Below are positions 16,613-26,443 of a DNA stretch of 64,000 bases, piece by piece (position 1 is the first letter of the stretch; each line of letters starts with the position of its first letter). A program made the position numbers and the translations under genes. This stretch comes from Fusobacterium necrophorum subsp. necrophorum (lineage in GTDB: Bacteria; Fusobacteriota; Fusobacteriia; Fusobacteriales; Fusobacteriaceae), in the NCBI RefSeq assembly GCF_004006635.1, contig NZ_CP034842.1:1364001-1428000 (forward strand). Reading direction: 5' to 3'. The notes beneath the pieces were generated by a model, which had not been told where the DNA came from, made no database searches, and was given only the letters and a program-made list of their open reading frames with translations.

Positions 16613-18562
16613 ACCACAAGACCACTCTGTTTCTATTATAAGTTTTTCTGATTCTGACAATACTTCTCAATACTAAAAATATTTACATTTCACTCTGTTT
16701 CTATTATAAGTGGAATGGCTTGGCCAGTACATTAGCCTGACTGGTATTTACATTTCACTCTGTTTCTATTATAAGGAGCAACTAGATACAATATGTATCT
16801 AGCAGAAAACATTTACATTTCACTCTGTTTCTATTATAAGAAATTTTGTATAGATTCCTTTCTATTTTGAACCGTATTTACATTTCACTCTGTTTCTATT
16901 ATAAGAAAATGTAGCAGTCTCCCCCTTCTGTATTCGCTCCTATTTACATTTCACTCTGTTTCTATTATAAGTTAACTCCATACTCCCTCCTTTCTTTGTT
17001 TCTTTTATTTACATTTCACTCTGTTTCTATTATAAGTACCTGCAAAATCCCGGTGTTTTTTTCATTCAAATAATTTACATTTCACTCTGTTTCTATTATA
17101 AGATTTTCAAGTGCTTTTTGTAGTCTTCTTCTTCTACTGCATTTACATTTCACTCTGTTTCTATTATAAGAAATATTTAAGAGAAATGAGTGTGATAGAT
17201 AAATATAATTTACATTTCACTCTGTTTCTATTATAAGCTCTTTATAAAGAACTCTCATACCTTCTTTAAAAATATTTACATTTCACTCTGTTTCTATTAT
17301 AAGTTTCTTGGACTTGGAGTACAAATTCCACAAGCAGAAATTTACATTTCACTCTGTTTCTATTATAAGTAATATACCCGGCAGAGAATGACCAGGGAAA
17401 TTTAACAATTTACATTTCACTCTGTTTCTATTATAAGTTTACTATAAATATCCTCCGAAGAAAAACTATCGATTATTTACATTTCACTCTGTTTCTATTA
17501 TAAGTTGTTCAATCTTAGAAACTAAATTTGCTTTCACATTATTTACATTTCACTCTGTTTCTATTATAAGAATGATTTTCCATTTTTTTCTTGTGATAGT
17601 TCTACCATTTACATTTCACTCTGTTTCTATTATAAGCTACTAATGCATAATCAAGATCCACAATTCCATTTGGATTTACATTTCACTCTGTTTCTATTAT
17701 AAGTCATAATTTTCTGCTTGTGGAGAAGTTTTCCGGTTAATTTACATTTCACTCTGTTTCTATTATAAGTTTAAAAGAAAAAGACATTTCTAGAATTATT
17801 CACGCATTTACATTTCACTCTGTTTCTATTATAAGAAGAAAAAAGAAGCTTTTAGAAAAAATCTTTTAAATTATTTACATTTCACTCTGTTTCTATTATA
17901 AGTCTTGTTTTAATGTTTTTACTAATAAAGAATAATCAATTTACATTTCACTCTGTTTCTATTATAAGTCTTTTCGTATTTTACCTCTCGTTTTTCTTCT
18001 TTAAAATTTACATTTCACTCTGTTTCTATTATAAGAGAGGAGTAAAAGAAGCAGCAAAAGGGGCATATGAATTTACATTTCACTCTGTTTCTATTATAAG
18101 TAATAGTTTTACTTCACAAACTTCAAGTAATTCTAAATTTACATTTCACTCTGTTTCTATTATAAGTAAGAAAAAATGATAAACCTAAGCCGCTTAAAAA
18201 AGATTTACATTTCACTCTGTTTCTATTATAAGGATTGATATTTACGAAAGAAAACCAAAGCAATATTAATTTACATTTCACTCTGTTTCTATTATAAGTT
18301 CACTTACAAAGAATTGCTAGAAGTTGTTGATTTAATTTACATTTCACTCTGTTTCTATTATAAGAAATCTTCTTCCGTTTTGTCTCTTCTCCAATCTTTC
18401 ATTTACATTTCACTCTGTTTCTATTATAAGTTGATAAAAACAGATGATGAAAGGGCTGTTAGAATGATTTACATTTCACTCTGTTTCTATTATAAGTGCT
18501 ATGCTTTGTTGATTTCTATCACAATAGAAACAATTTACATTTCACTCTGTTTCTATTATAAG
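16613..18562 (-). CRISPR. CRISPR array, 30 repeats and 29 spacers, read on the minus strand
   Basis: The 30-nt repeat, on the plus strand, begins ATTTACATTTCAC and ends CTATTATAAG; on the minus strand it ends ATGTAAAT, the 8-nt crRNA handle typical of type I-B repeats of Clostridia and Fusobacteria. Repeats start at 16613, 16681, 16746, 16811, 16876, 16942, 17007 and so on to 18533. Spacers are about 35-38 nt. Twenty-nine repeats are identical. The leftmost (16613-16642) has lost its first ten bases, as expected at the leader-distal end. The leader is on the right. Frames inside the array (17913-18179, 18314-18658) are repeat artefacts. Confidence 0.98.
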
Positions 18563-18760
18563 CCGCATAAGATAAAGTCTTTTATTTTAGCTCATTTTCA
18601 CTCCCAAATTTGTCGACCTCTTGTAATTGTATCATTTTTTATTGATTTCAACAAATAAAAAATGTCAAAAATCATCTCTAGTCCTTTATTAGAAGTAGTT
18701 TGTCGACCTCTTAGGAAATTTACATTATTGGGGGTCGACAAGCAAAAAAATACCCTCATA
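18563..18760 (-). promoter_or_regulatory. CRISPR leader with array promoter
   Basis: On the minus strand a -35 TTGTTG (18649-18654), a 17-bp spacer and an extended -10 TGATACAAT (18626-18634) drive the array. A 14-bp block TTTGTCGACCTCTT occurs twice, at 18609 and 18699, exactly 90 bp apart, and a third GTCGAC sits at 18734. Such blocks are plausible binding sites for adaptation proteins or IHF-like factors. ATTTACAT, the repeat handle, recurs next to the third site. Confidence 0.7.
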
Positions 18761-18931
18761 TTATTTCATTTCAATATACTTTTTTATCCTTAACTCTTAA
18801 AAATGTTTTTAATGTTTTTCTTTTGGTGATAACTTAAAACATTTCTAGATGCATACAAAGCCTATTACAAATGAAACTCCTTTATTTTTTGATAAGAATT
18901 TATTGTTATCTTTTTCTCTATTTTCACTCCT
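18761..18931. other. AT-rich gap between leader and cas5 remnant
   Basis: No gene recognised. This is where cas3, cas4, cas1 and cas2 would be expected downstream of cas5 in a complete type I-B operon, and none is present. Confidence 0.5.
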
Positions 18932-20407
<1,476 letters not shown>

Positions 20408-20418
20408 ATTTCCCCCTC

Positions 20419-21141
20419 CTATCTGACTTTTAACATCCCAAATCCGGTACTTTTTAAACTCCCGATGCCTGCTTTATACAAATAATCCAGTATATATGGC
20501 TTTGCTTTTATCTCCAACTCACAAATATTTGCCAAAACTTCTATTCCATAGTGCTTGACTTTTACTTCTTTGTTCTTGAATACCTTTATTTTCATTTCCT
20601 GAGCATCTTCTTTTGCCTCCGGCAAGGTCTCTACAACTTGAATTTGGACATTTTGTAGAAATAATTTCCGTCCTTTTTCTTCTGATAAACTGTAAAACCA
20701 ATCCCGATTCGTTTCTTCATGATGCTCTCTCACTACACAAGGCGACATTGTTTGAAAGAAAGCTACATCGGTAGAAATTAATTTTTCTTTTTGTAGTTGA
20801 ATGTCACGAATACACATAGAAAGATCTTTATAAGAATAAATATGACCTTTTCCTTTTAATAATGCATTATAGATATGAATTCCCAGTCCTAGATCATAAC
20901 TGGATAGATTTAAAAAAGCTCGTTTATCCGGAATTTCTATAATTTCTCTTTTAAACTTACAATCTCCCAAAAACAACGAATAAGTAAAATCCTTACGAAT
21001 GGTTGCTCTGCTACCATATAGTTTATGAAACAGTTCCGGATTCTCTCTTTCCAGCCAGAACTTTATCAAGGAAAGAAAGACTCGGGAACGATCTTTGGGA
21101 ATTTCTGATTGATTTAATTGAATTGTTACTGTAAAACGCAT
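20419..21141 (-). CDS. cas6: Cas6 crRNA-processing endoribonuclease
   Basis: 240 residues, full length for the family. The N-terminal ferredoxin fold (MRFTVTIQLNQSEIPKDRSR) and the C-terminal glycine-rich loop YKAGIGSLKSTGFGMLKV define Cas6, which cuts pre-crRNA within repeats to leave the 8-nt ATGTAAAT handle. His in PCVVREHHEE or elsewhere may be catalytic. GGAGG lies 6-7 nt before the ATG. It is the only intact gene of the type I-B operon and would be needed to process crRNAs for the type III complex as well, which explains why it has been kept. Its promoter carries a CRISPR-like target site. Confidence 0.9.
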   Translation of the reverse strand: MRFTVTIQLNQSEIPKDRSRVFLSLIKFWLERENPELFHKLYGSRATIRKDFTYSLFLGDCKFKREIIEIPDKRAFLNLSSYDLGLGIHIYNALLKGKGHIYSYKDLSMCIRDIQLQKEKLISTDVAFFQTMSPCVVREHHEETNRDWFYSLSEEKGRKLFLQNVQIQVVETLPEAKEDAQEMKIKVFKNKEVKVKHYGIEVLANICELEIKAKPYILDYLYKAGIGSLKSTGFGMLKVR

Positions 21142-21173
21142 GCTAAACCTCCTTTGGTAGAATTAAATATTCT

Positions 21174-21207
21174 CCATATTACAACCCACTGGTTTATAAT
21201 AAGTCAA
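21174..21207 (-). promoter_or_regulatory. cas6 promoter containing a pseudo-spacer target with CCA PAM
   Basis: On the minus strand: -35 TTGACT (21202-21207), 18-bp spacer, -10 TGTAAT (21178-21183). Overlapping the -10 is GTGGGTTGTAATATGG (21174-21189), preceded by CCA (21190-21192). It matches the degenerate spacer at 21316-21331 (GTGGGATATAATATGG) at 14 of 16 positions. One of the two mismatches is at position 6, which type I complexes ignore. Confidence 0.65.
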
Positions 21208-21278
21208 TACTATAATCTGAAAAATTACCTTATTTCTTCTGTGTTCTAAATAAAATATAGTCTAATAGCTAATTCTAT

Positions 21279-21361
21279 GCTAAGTTTTCACTATGTTTCT
21301 ATTAAAAAAAATTTACCATATTATATCCCACTTTTATATTTCAGTTTGATTCTATTAAAAA
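21279..21361 (-). CRISPR. Degenerate repeat-spacer-repeat upstream of cas6 (CreR-like candidate)
   Basis: 21332-21361 and 21279-21308 both match the array repeat imperfectly: the pieces TTCACTATGTTTCTATTA and TTTCAGTTTGATTCTATTA correspond to TTTCACTCTGTTTCTATTA. They are separated by 23 nt and lie in the same orientation as the array. The spacer begins exactly where the upstream degenerate repeat ends and matches the cas6 promoter. Published Cas-regulating RNAs of type I systems have this layout: diverged repeats and a spacer of limited complementarity to the cas promoter, giving repression without cleavage. Confidence 0.65.
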
Positions 21362-21409
21362 TACCATCAAAGGTATGAGCCCCATAAAATCCAAAGTGGA
21401 TTTTATGGG
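21361..21409. other. Two adjacent perfect hairpins
   Basis: ATACC...GGTAT (21361-21375) is followed by CCCATAAAATCC / GGATTTTATGGG (21381-21409), a 12-bp perfect stem with a 5-nt loop. No T-run follows on either strand, so it is not a standard terminator. It lies between the degenerate CRISPR unit and the IS605 element. Confidence 0.5.
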
Positions 21410-21569
21410 TTCCATTCAATTGAGATAAACTACTTAAAAAACTATATTTTTAACCTAATGGGCAAGAAGTCGCCCACCTCTATAAGTGGTGCGATGAATT
21501 GCCCTATTGTTTTTTAGAAGGCAAAATGATATAGTATAGTCAGTATATATAAAAATAGGAGTAAAAACA

Positions 21570-21728
21570 ATGGAATTAGATAGTAATTGTCATTCAGTAT
21601 TTTTGCTGTATTATCACTTGGTTCTTGTAGTAAAATATAGAAGAAATGTATTTGATGATACCATTTCTAAATTTGCTAAAGATATGTTTGATAGAGAGGA
21701 ACAAGGACAAAAGAGTAAATCATTTTGA
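21570..21728 (+). pseudogene. tnpA (Y1 transposase) remnant
   Basis: The first 40 codons (MELDSNCHSVFLLYYHLVLV, KYRRNVFDDTISKFAKDMF) match the start of the copy at 49016. After that an internal deletion removes the HUH motif and catalytic Tyr, and the frame ends at TGA 21728, just before tnpB. Confidence 0.8.
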
Positions 21729-21741
21729 GGGAGGTGGACAG

Positions 21742-22881
21742 ATGAGACAACTAAAAGCATATAAATTTAGAATGTATCCAAGTGAAGAACAAAAGATATT
21801 TTTTAGGAAAACGTTTGGTTGTGTTCGTCTTGTCTATAATCTTATGCTACATGATAGAATGAAAGCATTTGAAGAAAGGAAAGGGAATTCGGATAAAAAA
21901 ATAAAATATCCAACTCCTGCAAACTATAAAAAAGAGTATGAATTTCTAAAAGAAGTGGATAGTCTTGCGCTTGCGAATGCTCAAATGAATTTAGAGAAAG
22001 CATATAAAAACTTTTTTAGAAATAAAGCTATAGGGTTTCCTAAATTCAAATCTAAGAAAAATCCTGTACAAAGCTATACAACGAATAATCAAAATGGGAC
22101 TGTAACGATTTTTGAAAATTGGGTAAAACTTCCTAAATTAAAAGAAGTCGTAAAAATAAAAGTGCATAGAAACATAGAGGGTATCATAAAGTCTGCTACG
22201 ATCTCGTGCAATGGAAGTGGTAAGTATTTTATCTCTTTGTTATGTGAAACGGATATTCAAGAATTGCCAAAAACTTATTCATCCGTAGGAATTGATTTAG
22301 GGATTCAAAATATAGCTATTCTTTCTACTGGAGAAAAAATAGAAAATCTTACATTTAGAAAACAAGTAGAAAAAAAATTAAAAAGAGAACAAAGAAAATT
22401 ATCGAAAAGATTTCGAAATGCTAAAAAATCAAATAAGAAATTAAGCGAGGCTAAAAACTATCAAAAACAAAGAATCAAAGTAGCTAAGATACATGAAAAA
22501 ATTGTGAATAGGAGAACAGATTTCTTAAATAAGTTAAGTACCTATATTATCAAAAACCACGATATTATCTGTATGGAAGACTTAAACACAAAGGGATTAC
22601 TTCATAATCATAAACTAGCAAAATCGATTGCTGATGTATCTTGGGCTAGTTTTGTAAACAAACTAGAGTATAAAGCGAAATGGTATGGGAAAGAGATCAT
22701 AAAAGTAGATAGAGTATATCCCTCAAGTCAAATATGCTCTGTATGTGGTCATAGAGATGGCAAGAAAACTCTTGATATAAGAGAGTGGACTTGTCCGATT
22801 TGTCATGCTCATCACGACAGAGATATCAACGCAAGTAAAAATATACTGGCGGAAGGTCTAAGAAGGAGAGAAACAGCCTAA
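21742..22881 (+). CDS. tnpB: TnpB RNA-guided endonuclease (IS605 family)
   Basis: 379 residues, start ATG 21742 with GGGAGG upstream; the longer frame from 21646 runs through tnpA debris. RuvC catalytic residues are intact: Asp in SVGIDLGIQN (about residue 185), Glu in IICMEDLNTKG (about 275) and Asp in HHDRDINASKN near the C-terminus. The zinc finger pairs CSVC and CPIC lie between the last two. TnpB proteins use a right-end-derived RNA to cut DNA next to a short motif and so protect or copy their element. With tnpA lost, this copy is a stand-alone RNA-guided nuclease gene. Confidence 0.92.
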   Translation: MRQLKAYKFRMYPSEEQKIFFRKTFGCVRLVYNLMLHDRMKAFEERKGNSDKKIKYPTPANYKKEYEFLKEVDSLALANAQMNLEKAYKNFFRNKAIGFPKFKSKKNPVQSYTTNNQNGTVTIFENWVKLPKLKEVVKIKVHRNIEGIIKSATISCNGSGKYFISLLCETDIQELPKTYSSVGIDLGIQNIAILSTGEKIENLTFRKQVEKKLKREQRKLSKRFRNAKKSNKKLSEAKNYQKQRIKVAKIHEKIVNRRTDFLNKLSTYIIKNHDIICMEDLNTKGLLHNHKLAKSIADVSWASFVNKLEYKAKWYGKEIIKVDRVYPSSQICSVCGHRDGKKTLDIREWTCPICHAHHDRDINASKNILAEGLRRRETA

Positions 22882-23010
22882 AAATAAAAAGAACCGTAGG
22901 AACTATGGGGATAGCTTGGTAAATATAGTTGGCTAACAAAAGCAACTACTTCCCAAGAAGAAGCTCCCACTTCAAAAATGACAAAGTAATTTTAAGTGGG
23001 AGAGGTTCAC
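22860..23010 (+). ncRNA. Probable omega RNA (reRNA) from the IS605 right end
   Basis: The segment runs from the last tnpB codons to the element end. It contains a strong stem CTCCCACTT (about 22965) / AAGTGGGAG (about 22995), and the same sequence is conserved in copy 2. By knowledge of TnpB systems this is the scaffold, and the bases just beyond 23010 serve as the guide. The 5' limit is approximate. Confidence 0.5.
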
Positions 23011-23035
23011 TATTATTATAGTACATTTTTTATAT

Positions 23036-23926
23036 TTAGAAATAGTATTTTCTTTGAACAGGATATTCTCCTATTTCTATTACTTCTTTCACTTTTTTAA
23101 GCATAGCATCTCTGTCTTGTGGAAGAGTTCCTTTTAGTGTTAAGAAATTGGAAGCATGATTGGAACGGAAAATAATTTCCTGTGAAATTTCTTCCGGATG
23201 AATATTTTCCAAAATTAACTTCAATTCCCGAACCACTTCTTCAATTCCAACCGTGGTGTATTTTCCTTCGGCGGCAAGACTGGTTAAATAACTTCCCTCT
23301 TCTAAACGAAGAGTTAAGAGTCCAACATAATCCAAATACATTTTTGAAATAATTTCCCCTGTTTTAATGGCATGTTGGGTATTGTCTCTTTCCTGACCGT
23401 TGATTCCCAAAATGAAAGTGGCAGATAATTTCATATTTGCATCTTTCACTTTTTTAGATAAGGTAATCATTTCTTGAGCAGTAGCACCTTTCCTGATAAA
23501 TCGAAGGGTTTCATCATCTCCGCTTTCCACTCCGATATATAGTAGAGTTAATCCTTTGGAAGAAAGTAATTGTAACTCTTCCAAAGATTTTTTTCGAATG
23601 TCAATGTGGGTAGCATAACAGGATACTCTTTCACATTTTGGGAACTTTATTTTAATATAGTCCAGCACTTCCGCTAAGAAATCAGTCGAAGCGGTCAAAG
23701 CATTCCCATCTGCCAGAAAAATTTTATCAATATGGGCATATCGGGTAGCAAACATATCCATTTCCTGTTTTACCTGTTCTATGGATTTGACATGGAATTT
23801 TTTACTTTGATACATTCCACAGAAGACACAGCCGTTATGAGAGCAACCTAAAGTGATTTGCAAAATCAGCGAATATGCCTCACTCGGTGGACGATACAAA
23901 GGGTAATCATAGCTATCAAAAATCAT
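23036..23926 (-). CDS. Radical SAM protein
   Basis: 296 residues. CSHNGCVFC near residue 28 is a Cx4Cx2C iron-sulfur motif that deviates from the usual Cx3Cx2C but occurs in a family of radical SAM proteins. IGVESGDDETLRFIRKG is the SAM-binding GxxxGD/E-like segment, and an Elp3/MiaB-like barrel follows (ATFILGINGQERDN). The substrate cannot be told from sequence. AAGGAGAGG precedes the ATG. It is a single gene between an IS605 and an IS30 element. Confidence 0.85.
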   Translation of the reverse strand: MIFDSYDYPLYRPPSEAYSLILQITLGCSHNGCVFCGMYQSKKFHVKSIEQVKQEMDMFATRYAHIDKIFLADGNALTASTDFLAEVLDYIKIKFPKCERVSCYATHIDIRKKSLEELQLLSSKGLTLLYIGVESGDDETLRFIRKGATAQEMITLSKKVKDANMKLSATFILGINGQERDNTQHAIKTGEIISKMYLDYVGLLTLRLEEGSYLTSLAAEGKYTTVGIEEVVRELKLILENIHPEEISQEIIFRSNHASNFLTLKGTLPQDRDAMLKKVKEVIEIGEYPVQRKYYF

Positions 23927-24017
23927 TATAACCTCTCCTTATAGTTTCAAAAATTTATTTATTATACCATAAATTTCAAAATGAATTCAATAGAAAATTC
24001 ATTTTGACGGAAAGTTT

Positions 24018-25177
24018 GTAAATTGTAATAGTAAATGTCACACTAAGAAAAATATTTTGTAAGTTTTTTAGAATATACTTCTAAGGAACTTTTCCCATTA
24101 AATAATTTTCTTGGATATGAATTCATCCACTCTTCTATTCTTATTATTTCTTCTTCGCTTATAGAACCTATATCTACTCCCTTTTTTATATAGCGCCTAA
24201 TTAATTTATTATTATTTTCATTACTTCCTCTTTCTCCTGAACTATAACTATGCGCATAAAAGTATTCTATTCCTAACTCTTCTATTGCTTCAGCATTCAT
24301 AAATTCGCTTCCATTATCACTTGTAATTGTCTTTATTAGTTCTGGATATTCTCTAACAATATTTTTTACTGTTTCCACAACATCTTTTACTGTTTTAGAC
24401 TTTAATTTTCTTATTACTTCTAATCTTGATTTTCTATCTGTAAGAACTAAAAGACATGAAGAGCTTCCTCTTTTGCCTACAACAGTGTCCATCTCAAAAT
24501 GACCTATTTCCTCTCTATTATTAATTAGCTGTGCCCTTTGTTCTATTGATTTTCCTCCTTGTTTTCTTATTCTTTTTTCTTTGAGAGATTTTTTTCTTAT
24601 ATCTTTTTTGTAACACATATCTTTCTCAGTAAATTTTATAAATAATTCTTTATGAATATAGTTATACAATGTTTTTAATGATATATTTACATTGAAACCC
24701 TTCTTTTTAGCACTTTCTAAAGCTGCATAGGGAGAATTTTTATCAATAAGCATAGAGTTTTCTAGAAAATTAATTAATTCATAATTCTTATCTATTTTTA
24801 AATTACCTTCTTTTTTTCTTTGAGAATCATTATATTTTCTTTGAGCTTTATGCGCAGAGTATGTGTCGTAAAGAGATAAATCAGAGTTTTGTAATCCTTC
24901 TACCCAACCTCTTTTAATTTCTCTTTGAATAGTTCTCCTAGAAACATCAATTAACTGAGCAATCTTAGTTTTAGAATACCCTAATTTAAAGTAAGCTTCA
25001 ATTTTTCCTCTTTCAATGGAAGTTAAATGTTTACCTTTTTCTCTTTTTATAGTATACTTTTGTTGAACCATAGTAGTTTATCTCCTTTTGATTGATCGGC
25101 AAATTAATCATATCATAGAAAACTACTTATGGTTCTTTTTATTTTATTTTAGTGTGACACTTTATTTTACAACTTAA
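24018..25177 (-). mobile_element. IS30-family insertion sequence
   Basis: Near-matching inverted ends (TTGTAATAGTAAATGTCACAC at left; reverse complement of the right end TTGTAAAATAAAGTGTCACAC) surround one intact transposase. The 17-bp sequence ATTTTGACGGAAAGTTT occurs directly outside both ends (24001-24017 and 25178-25194), consistent with a target duplication. Confidence 0.85.
24043..25071 (-). CDS. IS30-family transposase
   Basis: 342 residues, intact. The N-terminal helix-turn-helix (KHLTSIERGKIEAYFKLGYS, KTKIAQLIDVSRRTIQREIK) binds the element ends. The DDE core is visible as HFEMDTVVGKRG, TITSDNGSEFMNAEAI and ERGSNENNNKLIRRY, the last carrying the catalytic Glu. It catalyses transposition by a circular intermediate in this family. 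Nothing in the coding sequence suggests inactivation. Confidence 0.93.
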   Translation of the reverse strand: MVQQKYTIKREKGKHLTSIERGKIEAYFKLGYSKTKIAQLIDVSRRTIQREIKRGWVEGLQNSDLSLYDTYSAHKAQRKYNDSQRKKEGNLKIDKNYELINFLENSMLIDKNSPYAALESAKKKGFNVNISLKTLYNYIHKELFIKFTEKDMCYKKDIRKKSLKEKRIRKQGGKSIEQRAQLINNREEIGHFEMDTVVGKRGSSSCLLVLTDRKSRLEVIRKLKSKTVKDVVETVKNIVREYPELIKTITSDNGSEFMNAEAIEELGIEYFYAHSYSSGERGSNENNNKLIRRYIKKGVDIGSISEEEIIRIEEWMNSYPRKLFNGKSSLEVYSKKLTKYFS

Positions 25178-25258
25178 ATTTTGACGGAAAGTTTTCCTGA
25201 GTTTTGTTTTCAGATATTATATGAATTTGATATATTGTCTTGGTAGAAATAAAAAATT

Positions 25259-25726
25259 CTATTTTTTCATATATTTTACAAACAAATGAATTTCCTGCTC
25301 CTTGTAATGATGTTTGGGATAGAATTGAATTGCTTTGGGATTTGTGTTTTCTGCCCATAGCTGAATTCGTTTGATATTATTTGCTTTTGCATATTTTTCC
25401 AAGTCCTGCAAGGCTTTGCTGCCATATCCTTTTCCACGAAAGTTTTCCTGAATAAAAAAATCATCCAAGAGAAAGACCTTTCCATGACTCCAAATGCTAT
25501 AAAAACTTTGTAGATTCATAAAACCGATCGGGACTCCTTCCTCGAGTATCAGAAATAAAACTGTGGAGAACATGGAATCTCTCATGATATTGTCAAAATC
25601 CTCCTCCAAATTTCCGGATTTCAAAGGATGATTCCAAACATTTTCTTCCTGATATTCATAATAAATAAATTCTTTGTTCAATTCGACCCATATTTTTTTA
25701 TCTTCTGAGGTACATTGATGAAGCAT
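25259..25726 (-). CDS. GNAT-family N-acetyltransferase
   Basis: 155 residues. The acetyl-CoA loop is FRGKGYGSKALQDLEKYA (R/Q-x-x-G-x-G/A), preceded by the strand FLLDDFFIQENF and followed by IKRIQLWAENTNPKAIQFY, the usual motif A-B layout. The substrate is unknown; small-molecule amines or protein N-termini are typical. It lies 44 nt downstream of another GNAT gene on the same strand and may share its transcript. Confidence 0.85.
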   Translation of the reverse strand: MLHQCTSEDKKIWVELNKEFIYYEYQEENVWNHPLKSGNLEEDFDNIMRDSMFSTVLFLILEEGVPIGFMNLQSFYSIWSHGKVFLLDDFFIQENFRGKGYGSKALQDLEKYAKANNIKRIQLWAENTNPKAIQFYPKHHYKEQEIHLFVKYMKK

Positions 25727-25770
25727 GCTCTTCCTCCTTATAGAACATATTATTAAAGAAAGGCTAAATC

Positions 25771-26349
25771 CTAAGATTTCAAATTTTCTTCTTTTAAAAC
25801 AAAATAGGAATCGTATATTTCCCCTTGATGTCCTATTAGTTTTTCCTTTGACAAATAAAATCCAAGTTCTTCTAAAGCAGCTCTTCTTTCTATTGCTTCC
25901 GGGATAGCTTTTGTTGCTATTTTATCACAACAAAATAATGATAGTGCAGGAGTAAGAATTAAGGATAAAATATCTTTTATTCTTTGTTTTTTTTCATAAT
26001 CACTTCTCAAATCCAAACGTAATAAAGCACAATGAGTAAAAAAATCATCTGAAGTCCTGTGAAATATTTCGATAGTTCCTATTATAATATTTTTTCTCTT
26101 ATCTTTTATACACCAGCGTACAAAGCCTTTTCTTTCATATTCAAACAACCAGTAGTTTATCGCCTCTTTCATTTTTTTTTCACTGGTATAATAAAAGTCA
26201 TCTCCTCCACAATTATCAGAATTGAAAAAAGGAACAGATTTTTTGTCTGAGTATACCCGTAACAACTCTTTCCAATCCGCTTGTGAAAGAAATCGTATTT
26301 TATATTTTTCATTTTCAAAGCTTGGACATTCTTGATAAACGTCTAACAT
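25771..26349 (-). CDS. GNAT-family acetyltransferase (RimJ/RimL-like)
   Basis: 192 residues. KYKIRFLSQADWKELLRVYSD is a typical GNAT opening, NIIIGTIEIFHR is the beta-strand pair before the cofactor loop, and RLDLRSDYEKKQRIKDILSL followed by KIATKAIPEAIERRAALEEL gives the C-terminal part. The cofactor loop is weak (no clear RxxGxG), so activity is less certain. CDKIATKAI recalls RimL-type N-terminal acetyltransferases. Confidence 0.7.
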   Translation of the reverse strand: MLDVYQECPSFENEKYKIRFLSQADWKELLRVYSDKKSVPFFNSDNCGGDDFYYTSEKKMKEAINYWLFEYERKGFVRWCIKDKRKNIIIGTIEIFHRTSDDFFTHCALLRLDLRSDYEKKQRIKDILSLILTPALSLFCCDKIATKAIPEAIERRAALEELGFYLSKEKLIGHQGEIYDSYFVLKEENLKS

Positions 26350-26443
26350 TATGCATCTCTCCTTGTTATATTTTTAAAGAATTCTCCATTTTTATATTTG
26401 TTTTATCCAATCCATACTTGTTTTTGTCCAAATGGTTCGCTTT

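Larger units (their letters stand above)
21449..23010 (+). mobile_element. IS200/IS605-family element, copy 1 (tnpA deleted, tnpB intact)
   Basis: The left end TTTAACCTAATGGGCAAGAA, with GGGC...GCCC subterminal hairpin, and the right end ending AGAGGTTCAC are shared with the inverted copy at 48497-49138. This fixes the boundaries by comparison. There are no inverted terminal repeats, as expected for IS605. The element can probably move only with a TnpA supplied in trans. Confidence 0.8.

Noticed and set aside
17913..18658. Plus-strand reading frames of 88 and 114 codons inside the CRISPR array
   Set aside because: They are translations of the repeat unit (recurring TFHSVSII and YISLCFYY) with no ribosome site.
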